DNA of 64,000 bases from the NCBI RefSeq assembly GCF_001704415.2, contig NC_030816.1, positions 81,532,713 to 81,596,712 on the forward strand, in the 5' to 3' direction. Shown piece by piece: positions 37,856 to 49,965 of the stretch. The position numbers were made by a program, and so were the translations under genes. How positions within the stretch are numbered: the first letter of the stretch is position 1; the number at the start of each line of letters is the position of its first letter. Below the pieces are notes generated by a model. The model had not been told where the DNA came from. It saw nothing but the letters and a program-made list of their open reading frames with translations, and ran no database searches. This DNA is from Capra hircus (taxonomy: Eukaryota > Chordata > Mammalia > Artiodactyla > Bovidae).

Positions 37856-38847
37856 CGGGCGTGGAGAAGGGCTGACCTGAGCCTGGGGCATTTCAGCTGT
37901 TCGTTCTCCTTTGGGTCCTGCAATTCCCGCTGGAGCAGAGAGGGGCTGGGTGATTGGGTTTGTTGTTGCTGGGTCTTCCTGGTATCTGCTCCAGACCTCC
38001 TCACTCGAATCATTATCCCAGAGAAGAGTCACAAAAGACAGGCAAGCGAGTCCTAGTCTGGAGTAAAAGCCTTTTAATTTCCGCTCTGCCACAATTAATA
38101 AGGTCTGGGGTCCTTTCTTTTAACTCTTCTGTATCTCAGTTGTTTGGCCTGTAATCGTGAACTGCCCTGAGCTTAGCAATGCTAAGCTGACAAATGCAAT
38201 GACATGGAACATAAGGGAGAATGCTGAAGGCCAGAGCAATGCTTCCGTGCAAGGCAGGAGTGGTTTCAGAGAGGCTTCTTTCAGTGGCACTGTCTGCGAC
38301 GGGCAGGCTCTGCCAGAACGTCCTCCTAGAGCACACACGTCTGCTTGTTCTCATGGGTGACTGTGCCTGTCATCTGTGTCATCAAGAGCACCGTGTTCCC
38401 CAGCAAGGGGAGCAGAAAAATGGTGCTGAGAGGAGCAACAGTGTATTTGAGTGGCACGCTGTTCATATGGAAAGGGGAGGAAGGAGAGCAATGCTCTTAT
38501 TTAGTTTAGAGCAAATTTTAGCTGATTTTCCTTTGAAATATCATTCTCAGGTAGAGGTAAAGAGTTTCTCCTGTGGCCCAGAAAACTCATGAAAATCTCA
38601 ACCACTGACTTTCCAAACTGCGTTGCCATATCCAGGGCTGACCCTCTCCAGCAATAACCAGGCGTATTCCCCTTTTGTGGGTGCTCCCCAGGCGTGTCCT
38701 CCACATTCGGGAGCTTGGCAGCCGCAGCTGTGATAGCACAAGGGCTCTGAGTGCATGACCGACCCCTTCTGGCCTCCAGACACAGCTCCAAGGCCCCCTG
38801 GCACATCCAGGCCGGGGCCTGCTCTCGCACATGCCAGCTCTATCAGC

Positions 38848-39370
38848 TCCCAGCTGCTGTGTAACAAATGGCCACAAATGTAGAGACTTAAAGCAACAGA
38901 AATTTACCATTGCCCAGTTCTGCAGACCAGAAGTTCAGAAGGCTTGGCTGATTGGTACCCTAGATCCAAGGCTGAAAGCACCGTGAGGCTGGCCTGGATG
39001 CTGATCTGAGGTCTCAGGGGAACATCCTCTTCTGGCTCATTCAGGTACTTGACTAAAATCATGGGGTGTAGGACTGAGGCTCCTTTCCTGGCTCTGTCCC
39101 CTGACTCCAGACTCCCTCTGTCTTCAAGGCCAGTAATGGGGGAGCTCACACTCTGCGTCTCTCCTGCCTCGTCCACTCGCGTCTCTGACCTCAGCCAGAA
39201 AGACTATCTGGTTTTAAGGAGAGGACGCACCCAGATCACTCAGGAAAATCTCCCTGTCTCTAGGTTCACAGCCTTCAGTCTACAAACTCCCCTTTGCCAT
39301 GTGCATAAAGTATTCACAGATACCAGGGATTAGGGTATCTTTAGGGAGGCCACTATCCTGTCTACCCCAC
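38848..39370 (-). repeat. Old LTR-like mammalian repeat (MLT1-like; family uncertain)
   Basis: The stretch follows, in order, blocks of a common ancient mammalian repeat: taacaaatggccacaaatgt, cagttctgcagaccagaag, aaaatctccctgtctctagg, cctttgccatgtgcataaag and caggga followed by ttagggta. I place it with MLT1-like elements from memory. The orientation call is tentative and no viral gene is present. Confidence 0.6.
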
Positions 39371-39482
39371 AAGCCCTCAGGTAAGGGGTACCCCAGGAAT
39401 CAGGCACTCATGTGCAGGTGGATTTGAGAGGATTTTTCTCTGAACCCATTTGGGAAGCTCACTAGAAGTCACCAGGTCACTT

Positions 39483-39664
39483 TTTTTTTTTAATATTTAT
39501 TTATTTAGTTGCTCCAAGTCTTGGTTGCAGCATGCAGAATCTTTAGATGTGGCATGTGAACTCTTAGCTGTGGCAGGTGGGATCTTGGTTCCCCAGCCAG
39601 GGATTGAACCTGGGCATCCTGCACTGGTCCAGAGTCCTCACCACTGGACCACCAGGGAAGTCCC
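39483..39664 (-). repeat. CHR-1-like SINE with 13-bp target-site duplication
   Basis: A minus-strand CHR SINE with an A-rich tail (T-run at 39481-39490). It is bounded by CACCAGGTCACTT at 39470-39482 and 39665-39677. Confidence 0.92.
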
Positions 39665-39754
39665 CACCAGGTCACTTCTGTGTCTTCCTTCCCTTCCTTT
39701 TCTGTCCTTCTGTTAATCTAGGAGAGAGGGCGTGGGAGACAAAAATGGCTTTTG

Positions 39755-40155
39755 AAAATTTATATATGTATTATACATACATAAATATATATACATGTAT
39801 ACATATGTAAATCTGTACTCACATATATGCACATGTGTGTATATATGTGTATATGTGAGGGAAGCCAGGTGGGGCTAGTGGTAAAGAACCCACCTGTCAG
39901 TGCAGGAGACATAAGAGACGTGGGTTGCATCCCTGGGTCGGGAAGATCCCCCAGAAGAGGGCATGGTGACCCGCTCCAGTATTCTTGCCTGGAGAATCCT
40001 GGTGAGGATCCTGGCGAGCTATGGTCCATGGGGTCGCAAAGAATCAGACATGACTGAAATGATTTAACACACATATACACACCTGTGTATATATGTGCAT
40101 GTGTGTGTGTATACACACACATAGAAGAATCCATACACACACACACATATGTATC
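39755..40155. repeat. Alternating TA/TG/CA-rich simple repeat split by a Bov-tA
   Basis: Alternating purine-pyrimidine sequence at about 39755-39856 and 40072-40155 flanks a SINE. It was probably one simple-repeat block before the insertion. Confidence 0.75.
39859..40071 (+). repeat. Bov-tA SINE
   Basis: The head gggaagccaggtggggctag, the body and the tail cagacatgactgaaatgatt are present. Confidence 0.88.
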
Positions 40156-40895
40156 TCCACCCTGAGTTCAGGTTGAAAATGTTAGTAGAATGCCTCAGGA
40201 GGTCTTCATTGAATTAGCCAGCCCTTCACAGGGTGTGGGGACCATTATTATCTAACTTGACTCCTGCTGACTTGGTCCCCACTTGGTTTTATGGGACCTC
40301 CTGACCCGCTGTCACTCTGGGCTCCTGCCTGGAGAAAGATGACCTAAAGCTGAAGCCTGAATATCCCAGGGAGCTTCCCAGCTAAGCTACAGACCCTCTA
40401 ATCAAACCACTCCATTTCTCTCTCTGGGAAAAGCAGAACCAAGAGCAAGGCTGAGGAGGAATGTGAAGCAAAGCTGCCTAGTAGGGAGGGAGGAGCAGGG
40501 AGGGGACTTGAGAGGCCTGGGCAACACCCTCAGCCTGGATCTTCTTTATTTTTTTCAAAAGTAGTGGAGCATTTGGGGAATGTCAGACATATCCATACGT
40601 CAAAGTGAGGTGTTTCTTCTTCACAAAGCACAGACACTTTTTAGGTGTGCCTCTCACACTCCTCCCAAATCAATGCTCTCTCTTGACCAGGTACTTGCTG
40701 TTTGAAATACATGTTTTGAAGGAGAGTTCCTCTAATTGAGTGAGTCTCTTAAGAAGTGCTGAGTTCTGATGTTTTATCATAAACTCATATTCCAGAAGAA
40801 AAAGTATGCTTTGGGTCTTACTGGGTTATGATGTATTTTTGAAAAAACAAAAAACAAAAAACAAAAAAAACCACCTCTGGTTATAAGGGATAAAT

Positions 40896-41095
40896 GTCTT
40901 CCCTGGTGGCTCAGCGGTAAAGAATCCACCTGCCAATGCAGGAGACGTGGCTCAATCCCTGGGTCAGGAAGATCCCCTGGAGGAGGGCATGGCAATCCAC
41001 TCCAGTAATCTTGCCTGGAGAATCCCATGGACAGAGGAGCCTGGCAGGCTACAGTCCATGGGGTTGCAAAGAGTCAGACATGACTTAGCAACTGA
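40896..41095 (+). repeat. Bov-tA SINE
   Basis: The copy is full length, from cttccctggtggctcagcgg to cagacatgacttagcaactg. Confidence 0.92.
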
Positions 41096-42870
41096 ACAAC
41101 ATGAGTAATAAGTAAAACTGGAGCCCCTCAGGTGGCTTGTTCAGTATTTCTGGCTCCTGCCGTTCCTCTGGACACCTGTATGACTTTGGAAGCAGCCTGG
41201 AGATGGCTGGGTGGAAGCTTCTAAGGGCAGCTTTTAGTGCAGAGAAACCCGCGTGAACTACCAGGGCTGCTCAGGAATGGCATGGCCTGGGGAGGACAGG
41301 TCACAGGGACAGAGGTCCTCAAAAAGAGGATGCATCCTGCTGATCAGGGTGCTTGGAGATTCCAGCATCAGATAGATGTTAAACTCCATGGCTCTAGCTC
41401 CCTCCCTCTGCTGAGGCGCTAGTTTGGGAGTCTCTTTTGAGGTGGTTGATTTATGATGGGTGAGACTGATGTGTGAAGTTTCACGCCCACAAAAGCTGTC
41501 TTCTGATGACAGCGGCACTGCCCACGGCGCGTCCTCACCGGACCTGCAGTCTGTGTGTGAATAGGAATCTGCAAAGCACCAAGTTCTTAAACAAGAGGAG
41601 GTTTTCCAGCTAAACTGCCCGAACCCAGGAGTGTCCAGGGCAGCCTCTGCAAGTGACTTCTGCAGAAGTGATCTCAGGCAAGAATTTAAAACATTTCAGT
41701 AGCCTCTGGTCTGATCTCCTGACCATGATACAAACCAGGCAAAGGTTTCTCACTGTGGGTGTCATCTGCAAAACAGCCAACTCAAAACAGTGTCATTGAT
41801 GAAGCGAGAGAGATTAGAAACCAAAACGGCGAGGTAGCCAGGACTCGAAAAATACTGCTATGAATGATGGGAACGTGGATAAACTAAAAGCTTGTCATTG
41901 GGCCCACGTGGAACCGGTAAGGCCTTTGGGAGAAGAGCATCAGCCAGCTTGTTCAGGAAGTGAGCCCGGTGTCCGGGGGGTGGGGTCTGGTTCCAGAGAG
42001 GTGCAAAGCCCGAGAGGAGGCGGGCAGGGGATGCAGGTGAGAAACCGGGGCAAGGAGAGAGGGAGCGTCATCAGTGGCTGGGGCGAGAGTGCCTGGCTCT
42101 GACTCATTGGCCAGCACTGCACAGGCCCTTCCCTGGCTGCACCTCGCCCTGCCAGTGTGGAGGGAGGGACCACCAGAATCACCCTTGGTAGGAGCACGTC
42201 CAGCCTGGAGCATCCTCCGTCCTCCTCTTCCTCCTCCCTCTCCACCTCCCGTTACCTGTCCTGGCTCCCTGTGACCATTTTCTCCCTTTGGTGTCTGCAT
42301 CAGAGAAGCACGGGCATGCGGCGGCTGCCCAGACTTTCAGCGCCCCCCTTCCCCACCTCCCCTGGGGGAAGAGACGAAAGGAGAATCTCCAGGGCAGTGG
42401 TCTTCAGTCCCCCCAGCCAGGTGGGTTCGGGAAAGGAGGCCCTCCCTGTATCTGCGTCCTTCACGGTCATTGTGGTGAACAGCCACCACATGCAACATCT
42501 GCCAGGGTGATAAAGTCTAGAACAATCCAACAGCCCTGAGCTTCGAAGCACATCGACCAGAGGCCAGAGCAGCCATGGGCGGCAGAGGGACTCATTCTTC
42601 TCAACGAACGTCTGCGGATGCCAAAATCTGAGCTCTGACTCTGGTTTCTGAAAAGCAGAATAAGTCTTCAGTGGCATAAAAATGCCAGAGTGTGCCCAGA
42701 GGAGGGGTAAGTTCCAGAAGGAGCCTGCACCTCCTGCAGGGAAGTCAAGAGGCTTTGGCAGGTGGCGTGAGCACAGGGCTGCAGAAGGTGCAATTCTGAC
42801 CAGGATGAGTGTGGGGCGAGTAGGGGAGGGGGCACCTGGGGCCAATGGAAAATTCATGAAGGCAGGACAG

Positions 42871-43326
42871 TTCAGTTCAGTCACTGTCGTGTCTGACTCT
42901 TTGCAACTCCATGGACTGCAGCACGCCAGGCTTCCCTGACCATCACCAACTCCCGGAGCTCACTCAAACTCATGTCCATCAAGTCGGTGATGCCATCCAG
43001 CCATCTCATCCTCTGTTGTCCCCTTTTCCTCCGACCTTCAATCTTTCCCAGCTTCAGAATCTTTTCCAGTGAGTTAGTTCTTTGCATCAGGTGGCCAAAG
43101 TATTGGAGTTTCAGCTTCAACATCAGTTCTTCCAATGAACACCCAGGACTGATCTCCTTTAGGATGGACTGGTTGGATCTCCTTGCAGTCCAAGGGACTC
43201 TCAAGAGTCTTCTCCAACACCAGTTCAAAAGCATCAATTCTTCGGTGCTCAGCTTTCTTTATGATCTAACTCTCACATGCATACATGACTACTGGAAAAA
43301 CCATAGCTTTGACTAGATGGACCTTT
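42871..43326 (-). mobile_element. BovB LINE, 5'-truncated, with 13-bp target-site duplication
   Basis: The 456-base insert is the reverse complement of the BovB 3' end. The perfect direct repeat GAAGGCAGGACAG at 42858-42870 and 43327-43339 defines both ends exactly. Confidence 0.94.
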
Positions 43327-43460
43327 GAAGGCAGGACAGGTCTTCAGTCACCCAGCTTTCAGGGCCCATCCATCCTAGGGTCTGATGGTGCTCATGGGGC
43401 CCAGGAAAAGATAGGACAGGTGCCTGAGGTCTCCCAGCAGGATCTCATGGGGAGGTTAAT

Positions 43461-44769
43461 TGCCGGGGTCCAGCCCCCGCAGGATCCAGGGGAACCTGAA
43501 GGAAAAACGGCGTCGGCGGATGATTTAGAAAGAGATAAGGAAAGAATATTGTAGATAAGAAAACAGAGGCAAGAAAGAGGCTGATATTCCTTGGTTTACA
43601 TAGAAAGCCAATAAAACTTCAAGACATGAAGTTTGCCCTGTTCACAGAGGCCACAGGTGCCTTCCCGGTCTCCCGAGGGAGCGAAGACGCAGAACGTCTT
43701 CCCGTTCAGGTCTTAGAAACCCGGGCAGATAAGTGAAAGCAGGGAGCCTCTATGCTCCAAGGGATCAGCCTGAAAAAGAAAGTAAGAGAGGAAAAAAAGA
43801 GAAAAAAAGAAAAACACGGGGTGACCAAGCTTCTTTGAGCGAGGCCAAATAGCTTCATATTTAAAGGTACTTTTATACCTTGTCTTATACATAGAGGGAA
43901 ATGAAAGATGCAAAGTCATACAGAGTCAGCCCAAACATTACATCTGTTTTGTCTTTATCGAAACCAGGATTTTTTCTGTAAACCTTTCCCATAAACAATA
44001 TTGTGTACATTATCTTCTGGCCTTGGAGGCCTGTGAATATTTTATGACCCTCTTTTTATAAAGGCTGTTCAACCAGAAAACTTATTTTCCCTTGAAATGT
44101 TTTTTCTTATATTTCTAATCTATGTCAGCCTCATAAAATATCAAACAGAGTTACATTCGCACGAAGCAAAGGTGCAGTGAGTTACAAGAAGGAACCAATT
44201 AGCTCAAAGTCTGATGTGGTTAATTTCAAGGCTACACTTGTTTTTCTTACTTTTCAGCTATGTTAACTAATGCACTCCCAGGTGCACAGTGGATAAGAGA
44301 TATGGGAACTTAGCAACAAGCATTGGCCCAATAATGAAATCCTACGCCAGCACTACTCTAATAACTTTTAACTCTTTGAAAGGCTCTATGTTTTAGGCTT
44401 TCCATGCCTCTCAAAGTTCGGAGGCTGTAAATAATTGTATGCGTAGCTGCAAGAGTCTGGATATACCTGCCAAGCAAGCTAGAATGCTAACAGAGGAGTT
44501 TTGATTTGAAATATTCCTCTCATGTCCAGGAGACTTATTAGCTATAGCCTTAAGTTAATTTTCTCCAGAGAAAGGTGGTCAGGGATAGCCCCCTGTTAAT
44601 GTCAGAGGAGTTGGTGAAAGTCATGAAATAGTAAAACAGACAGATTCTGGTTTTGGGGTAGATGCTCGAGAAAGCCTAGGGAGCCCCTTGAGTTCTGAAG
44701 CCTTGCTTAACAGTTCTTTTCCACATGACCTTTGTCATGGGTGGGATCTCCCGTGGTGGCTCCCGGCCA
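43461..44769 (-). mobile_element. Solo LTR of a ruminant endogenous retrovirus (BTLTR1-like)
   Basis: The block starts TGCCGGGGTCCAGCCCCCGC and ends CTCCCGGCCA, so the ends form a short imperfect inverted repeat of TG...CA type. Both ends resemble the bovine BTLTR1 family as I remember it. On the minus strand there is a TATAAAA box at 43871-43877 with GC-rich sequence after it, so I favour minus orientation. No internal retroviral genes flank it, so it is a solo LTR of about 1.3 kb. I found no clear target-site duplication. The family name is from memory and needs a library search. Confidence 0.72.
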
Positions 44770-45119
44770 CCCCCCATTTAAGCTCAGTGGCATTTCCAGA
44801 ACTAGAGCTCAGCCCCCTCCACCCAGGGAACTGAGACTCTCCCCTGCTGCCCTGACCAGGCAGATGGAGGGAGTTCTATGAAGAAGCACAGATTATGTCT
44901 CAGAAGATTGCAGAGTGGGCATGAAGTTTTGGGTTTTTTAAATCACCCAACTGATACAGGAACATATTCTCACAGAATGAATTTTAGTCATCAGGATAAA
45001 AAGGAAGTTTTGCCCTTGACCCCTCATCATTCTGTAGAGGGCTTGTGGGGTTTTGTGAGTCTTTCTGTACGATCTTCTCAGAGTTCAGATACGTATACTG
45101 TACGTGTGCATTTATACAC

Positions 45120-46020
45120 AGGAGATGGGGCAACTGCTTTACCTGAAGGGAATCACACATACCCTTTGAATTGTTCTACAATTTGATTTTCAAATATTTT
45201 CTGAAGGCATGTCAACACATAGATGGCATTCTTCTTTCAACTGCTTAATAGAATTCCCGAGTATAGGTGAACCATAGTGTATTCTTCTATAAATGACTGT
45301 TTAGACTTTTTTTTATTATTATTACTCAGAAAACGAGATAGTGGGTTTTCTTGTATCTCTTTGTGCACAAGTGTTATTATTTCTCTAGGATTGACAACTA
45401 GATGTAGAGTCACTGGGTTAGAAGCTAACATAGTTTAAATACTGTTTGTGGTGGTGGAGTCGCTCAGTCATGGCCAACTCTTTGTGACTCCATGGACTGT
45501 GGCCCGCCAGGCTCCTCAGTCCATGGGATTTTTCCAGGCAAGAATACTGGAGTGGGTTACCATTTCCCTCTCCAAGGGATCTTCCTGACCCAGGGATCAA
45601 ACCTGAGTCTCCTGCGCTGCAGGCAGATTCTTTACCAAATGAGCCACCGGGGAATATTGTCCCTGAAGAGAGTGTGCCAGCTCATGCTCCGTTTCTCCCC
45701 ACCTTCACCCATGTCGGTGACAATCTCGTCAGGACCGTGATTTTGCCAATTTGATGGGGAGGGAAAAAAATCGTTTTAATTTCCATTTGCTAGATAATAA
45801 TCAGCTTGCACATATTTCCATGATTGTTGACCCCTTTTCTCACCTCGGTGCCAGTTCAAACTCTTTGAACGTATTTCCGTTGTTCATTCTTTTCCTATTA
45901 GCGTGTTTTTTGTATATTCTCAGTAATAATTTTATAACTAGCTTTTCCCAGTATTTTTCTCCCAACCTGTCACTTGCCTTTTAACTTAACTTTTTAACCC
46001 AAAAGTATAATTTATTAACA
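45120..46020 (-). repeat. Old L1 (L1M-type) fragment split by a Bov-tA
   Basis: The + strand has the look of L1 ORF2 3' sequence in reverse: tttaatttccatttgctaga, then ttttctcccaacctgtcact followed by tgcc. It is diverged and interrupted at about 45449-45652. Confidence 0.65.
45449..45652 (-). repeat. Bov-tA SINE nested in old L1
   Basis: The copy is full length on the minus strand, from ccccggtggctcatttggta to gccatgactgagcgactcca. Confidence 0.92.
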
Positions 46021-46056
46021 AGTTTTATCTATAAATCTCATCCTACATGGCTCCTG

Positions 46057-46712
46057 GGCTTCCCTGGTGACTCAGTGGCAAAGAACCCACCTGCCAGTGC
46101 AAGGACTTGAGCTCGATCCCTGGGTTGGGAAGACCCCCTGGAGGAGGGCATGGCGACCCACTCCAGTACTCTTGCCTGGAAAATTCCATGGAAGGAGGAG
46201 CCTGGTGGGCTGCAGTCCATGGGGTCACTAAGAGTCAGACACAACTGAGCGACTTTACACTTTTCACTTTCATGCACTGGAAAAGGAAATGGCAACCCAC
46301 TCCAGTGTTCTTGCCTGGAGAATCCTAGGGACGGGGGAGCCTGGTGGGCTGCCGTCTATGGGGTCACACAGAGTCAAACACGACTGACGACTTAGCAGCA
46401 GCAGCAGCAGCATGCACCTCTATGGAGAAGGAAATGGCAACACACTCCAATATTCTTGCCTGGAGAATCTCATGGATGGAGGAGCCTGGTGGGCTACAGA
46501 CCATGGGGTCACAAGGAGTCAGACACGACTGAGTTACTTCACTTTCACTTTTACGCACCTCTATATAAGCATTTCGGAGAAGGCAATGGCACCCCACTCC
46601 AGTACTCTTGCCTGGAGAATCCCAGGGATAGGGGAGCCTGGTGGGCTGCCGTCTATGGGGTCGCACAGAGTCGGACACGACTGGTGCGACTTAGCAGCGG
46701 CAGCAGCAGCAT
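46057..46712 (+). repeat. Cluster of one Bov-tA and three Bov-A units in tandem
   Basis: A complete Bov-tA (46057-46262) is followed by three headless Bov-A units starting near 46279, 46424 and 46576. The body starts are thus about 139, 145 and 152 bases apart. Two of the units end with the gacttagcagcagcagcagc tail typical of Bov-A2. The head-to-tail order suggests Bov-A2 dimers joined or inserted next to each other. Confidence 0.9.
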
Positions 46713-47664
46713 ATAAGAATTTAAGAGAAAGGGTTGGAAAGATGGAAAGACGATGGCCCAGTGATCCAGTCTGAAGGGTCCTGGTAACTTGATCTTCAAT
46801 GTGTCTGTCGTGTAAATCATCAGAAAGTCAGCACCCCCAACCCCAGACTCAGTGACAGGCCCTCAAGTGACAGGAACACAAGCTGTAGTTTCTTATCTCT
46901 GTCTAAGGATTCGAGAATCATCTAACTGATGAGAAAAATAGACTGACAAGTTCCTGAACCTAAATATCTAAGAGCATTAAAGGCTGATGTAGACATTCCA
47001 TCTGGAGAACAAAGGGGTCTGTTGTTGATGTCTACTCATCCATCAGAGCCTTTCCTGTAAGTGAGCATGGCCTATCTTACCATCATTTGTAGAAAAACTA
47101 AAGGACAAAAAGATTACCCATATCATCTGTTCCTTGTATTTTAAGTATCAGAACCTCAGACAGAGACCTGAAGCAGAAAAAGATACAGGAAGACCCAGGG
47201 GTGGGTGGCCAGCGCCCACTGAGAAAGGCCACCTGGCACTAAGTGGCACCCCAGTCACATACGGGTGCTCAGAGCAGAAAGGGTCCAAGGCAAGCATTCC
47301 CTGGCCGTTCTGGAATCTGGGGATTTTGGTCAATGAGGAAATTCACATGAAATACAGACTTTTCAAAATAAACTGTTATCTGGATTTGGCACTTGGCAAA
47401 AAAAAAATCCCGTGGCCAGCCTGGCAGCTGGAATGTGAGGAACTGGGCGATGACATGTCAGCAGAGAAAAGTTCTTCCCCCGGGGTGGCGCTGAGGCTGT
47501 GGGACTGGTGAACGGGGTGTGATGTCGTGGGCAGTCTCAGCCGTGCTGTCGGAGCTCTGAGGCCTCAGAGTTAGGGCCTGTCGTGGGACGCTCCATGGCC
47601 TGGGGCCTCAGGAAGCTCTTTCTCTCCTGCAAGTCTGGAGACCATGTTCTGTTCTGCTGTAAAT

Positions 47665-47765
47665 TGCTGTCTGAGTTTTTATAAGTGGCTTGACTTCTCT
47701 GGGCCTTAGCTCTTCATTTTATAAATAACTATTTTGTCAAATGAAAGGATTAGAATAAATCAGGA
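47665..47765 (+). repeat. MIR SINE relic
   Basis: It contains agtggcttgacttctctggg, ccttagctcttcattttata and a decayed tail. Confidence 0.5.
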
Positions 47766-47861
47766 CATCTTTACTTAAAGTTCATGACTATCCATGGAGA
47801 GGCATCAGGGGTGTTTTTAAGCCTCCTGAAATGTTAAGAAAAAAAAAAGTGTCTGTGTGAA

Positions 47862-48342
47862 CTTTTTTTTACTTTGCCAACAAAGATCTGCCTAGTCAAA
47901 GCTAGGATTTTTCCAGTAGTCATGTATGGATATGAGAGTTGGACCATAAAGAAAGCTGAGTGCCAAAGATTTGATGCTTCTGAACTGTGGTGTTGGAGAA
48001 GACTCTTGAGAGTCCCTTGGACTGCAAGGAGATCCAACCAGTCCATCCTAAAGGAAATCAGTCCTGAATATTCTTTGGAAGGACTGATGCTGAAGCTGAA
48101 AATACAACACTTTGGCCACGAGATGTAAAGAATGACTCATTTGAAAAGACCCTGATGCTGGGAAACGGTGAAGGCAGGAGGAGAAGGGGATGACAGGATG
48201 AGGTGGTTGGATGGCATCACCGACTCAATGGACGTGAGTTTGAGTAAGCTCCGGGAGTTGGAGATGGACAGGGAGGCCTGGTATGCTGCAATCCATGGGG
48301 TCTCAAAGAGTCGGACATGACTGAGCGACTGACCTGAACTGA
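47862..48342 (+). repeat. BovB LINE 3' end, 5'-truncated
   Basis: It is colinear with the last 480 bases of the copy at 16.7-19.6 kb, from tttgccaacaaagatctgcc to gactgagcgactgacctgaa. Confidence 0.92.
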
Positions 48343-49159
48343 AATGAAGGTTAAAAACCTTTGGTTCCATGACCTCTCACCTTTTACAATTCCCCAAATA
48401 CTGAGGTGCCCTCACCATTGTGCCTGGCAATATTTCTGCATCTTTGCTAGGCCGTCTCTTCCTGTTTACCTTCCCACGGGCAAGCAGACCCCTATTCCCT
48501 GAGGGTGGGGAGCTTACCTTCCCCCACTGGCCTGAGTGCAGGGCTGGGTGCCCCAAAAGGCACAGAGCAGGCATTTCTGGGATCGTGTGGAAACCCGAGG
48601 AGGGACACCCACCCACCGGCATTTTTAGTCTTTCAATTCCCTAGCCATCTAGCGAGCACCTCGGCGTGCAGCAGGTTGAGCTGGGGTCGAGGGGTATTTG
48701 AAGCTATACTCTTGGCCACAGAGGAGGCTCTTGTCTTCCTGGGGGCTGGGGAAGACACATGGAGGCTGGCAGAGGTCACTGCTGTGCTTTGAAACATCTT
48801 TGAGGCAGTAAACATCCAGCTGCTTATTAAATTGGCTCCTATTGCTGTTGGCCTATTTCCACTCATGTCTTTATTTTTTTTTTTAATCAGTAAATGGGTT
48901 TTGATACATTAAAGCAGAATTTATGTTTCTTAATCTTATTATGGTGTAGATGTTTTCAACATGAAGCTGTCGGGTCAGTGAGAGGATGCATTCTTCAGAT
49001 ATTCAGTCTGAGAGTGAATTTGAGGGGAGCGCAGTCTTTAAGGTGCCATGGGTTTGAGAATCCCTGATGAAGAGGGTCCCCATGTCCCCCAGCCGAGGTT
49101 GGGAACAGCCTAGAGCTGCCTGTCCCTCTAGAATCAGGAAAGGACCCAGCTTCCACACT

Positions 49160-49345
49160 TTCAAGGTTCAAATCCCTGCTCTGCTGTTTCCTATGCAAAT
49201 TGTGTAACTGCTTCCTGCCTCGGTTTCCCTACAGGTCCAGTGGGAATCAGACTTCTCACCGCGTTGCTCTCAGGATTGAGTGAGTTATTCCACGTGAAGC
49301 CTTTGGAGCAGGGCCTGACACACAGCCTGTGATGCCAGCATTGTT
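49160..49345 (+). repeat. MIR SINE relic
   Basis: It has the MIR order ggttcaaatccctgctctgc, cctcggtttccctacaggtc, tgagtgagttattccacg and gggcctgacacacagcctgt. Confidence 0.7.
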
Positions 49346-49828
49346 AGGAATGGCAATGACTGTTTCTCCAGATGTCCTGTGGGTGACGGGGCAGCTATAG
49401 GGGGGCAGTCAGAGGGGGCTGCATCTCACATGCTACCTGGAGTCCATGTCGTTTTGACCCAGCTGTGAGCAAACAGTGGAGCTGCATTCTGTTATTTGTA
49501 AAATGTTTCCAAAGCACATGAGACATTAATATAGAACACTGCGTATTTGTTGGGGGAGGGGTGGCTATAAACCTTTAAAACACCACGTCTGCTGGTAACA
49601 CTGCCTCCTTTTGGAGGTAATCCCGTCAGTGGCATTGTGAAAGGAACAGCAGCTGTGGAGCGAGCCGTAGCCACACTACATGCTACGACCCCCTTCCACC
49701 TTCACATGCTAGCTTTCATATGTTCACGGATGGATATTACGTATGTTTTGACAGGCCCATCGTTCTGCCTGGATTGTAAACTGTTCATGACGCATAAGTA
49801 TTTCTGAGACCGTAGATGGGCTCTTCGT

Positions 49829-49965
49829 GTGTGTGTGTGTGTGTGTGTGTATGTGTTAGTCGCTCAGTAGTTTCCGACTCTGCGATCCCATGGACTGCAG
49901 CTCGCCAGATGCCTCTGTCCGTGGAATTCTCCAGGCAAGAAGACTGGAGTTGGGTGCCATTCCAG
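49829..49965 (-). repeat. Bov-tA SINE, 5'-truncated, with (CA)n tail
   Basis: Only the 3' half of the element is present on the minus strand (49852-49965). Its tail runs into (TG)n at 49829-49851 on the + strand. Confidence 0.87.

Noticed and set aside
37446..37900. Minus-strand open frames with LLQGIFLTQGLNPGLLHC-like peptides seen many times in the window
   Set aside because: This recurring peptide is the reverse translation of Bov-tA SINEs.
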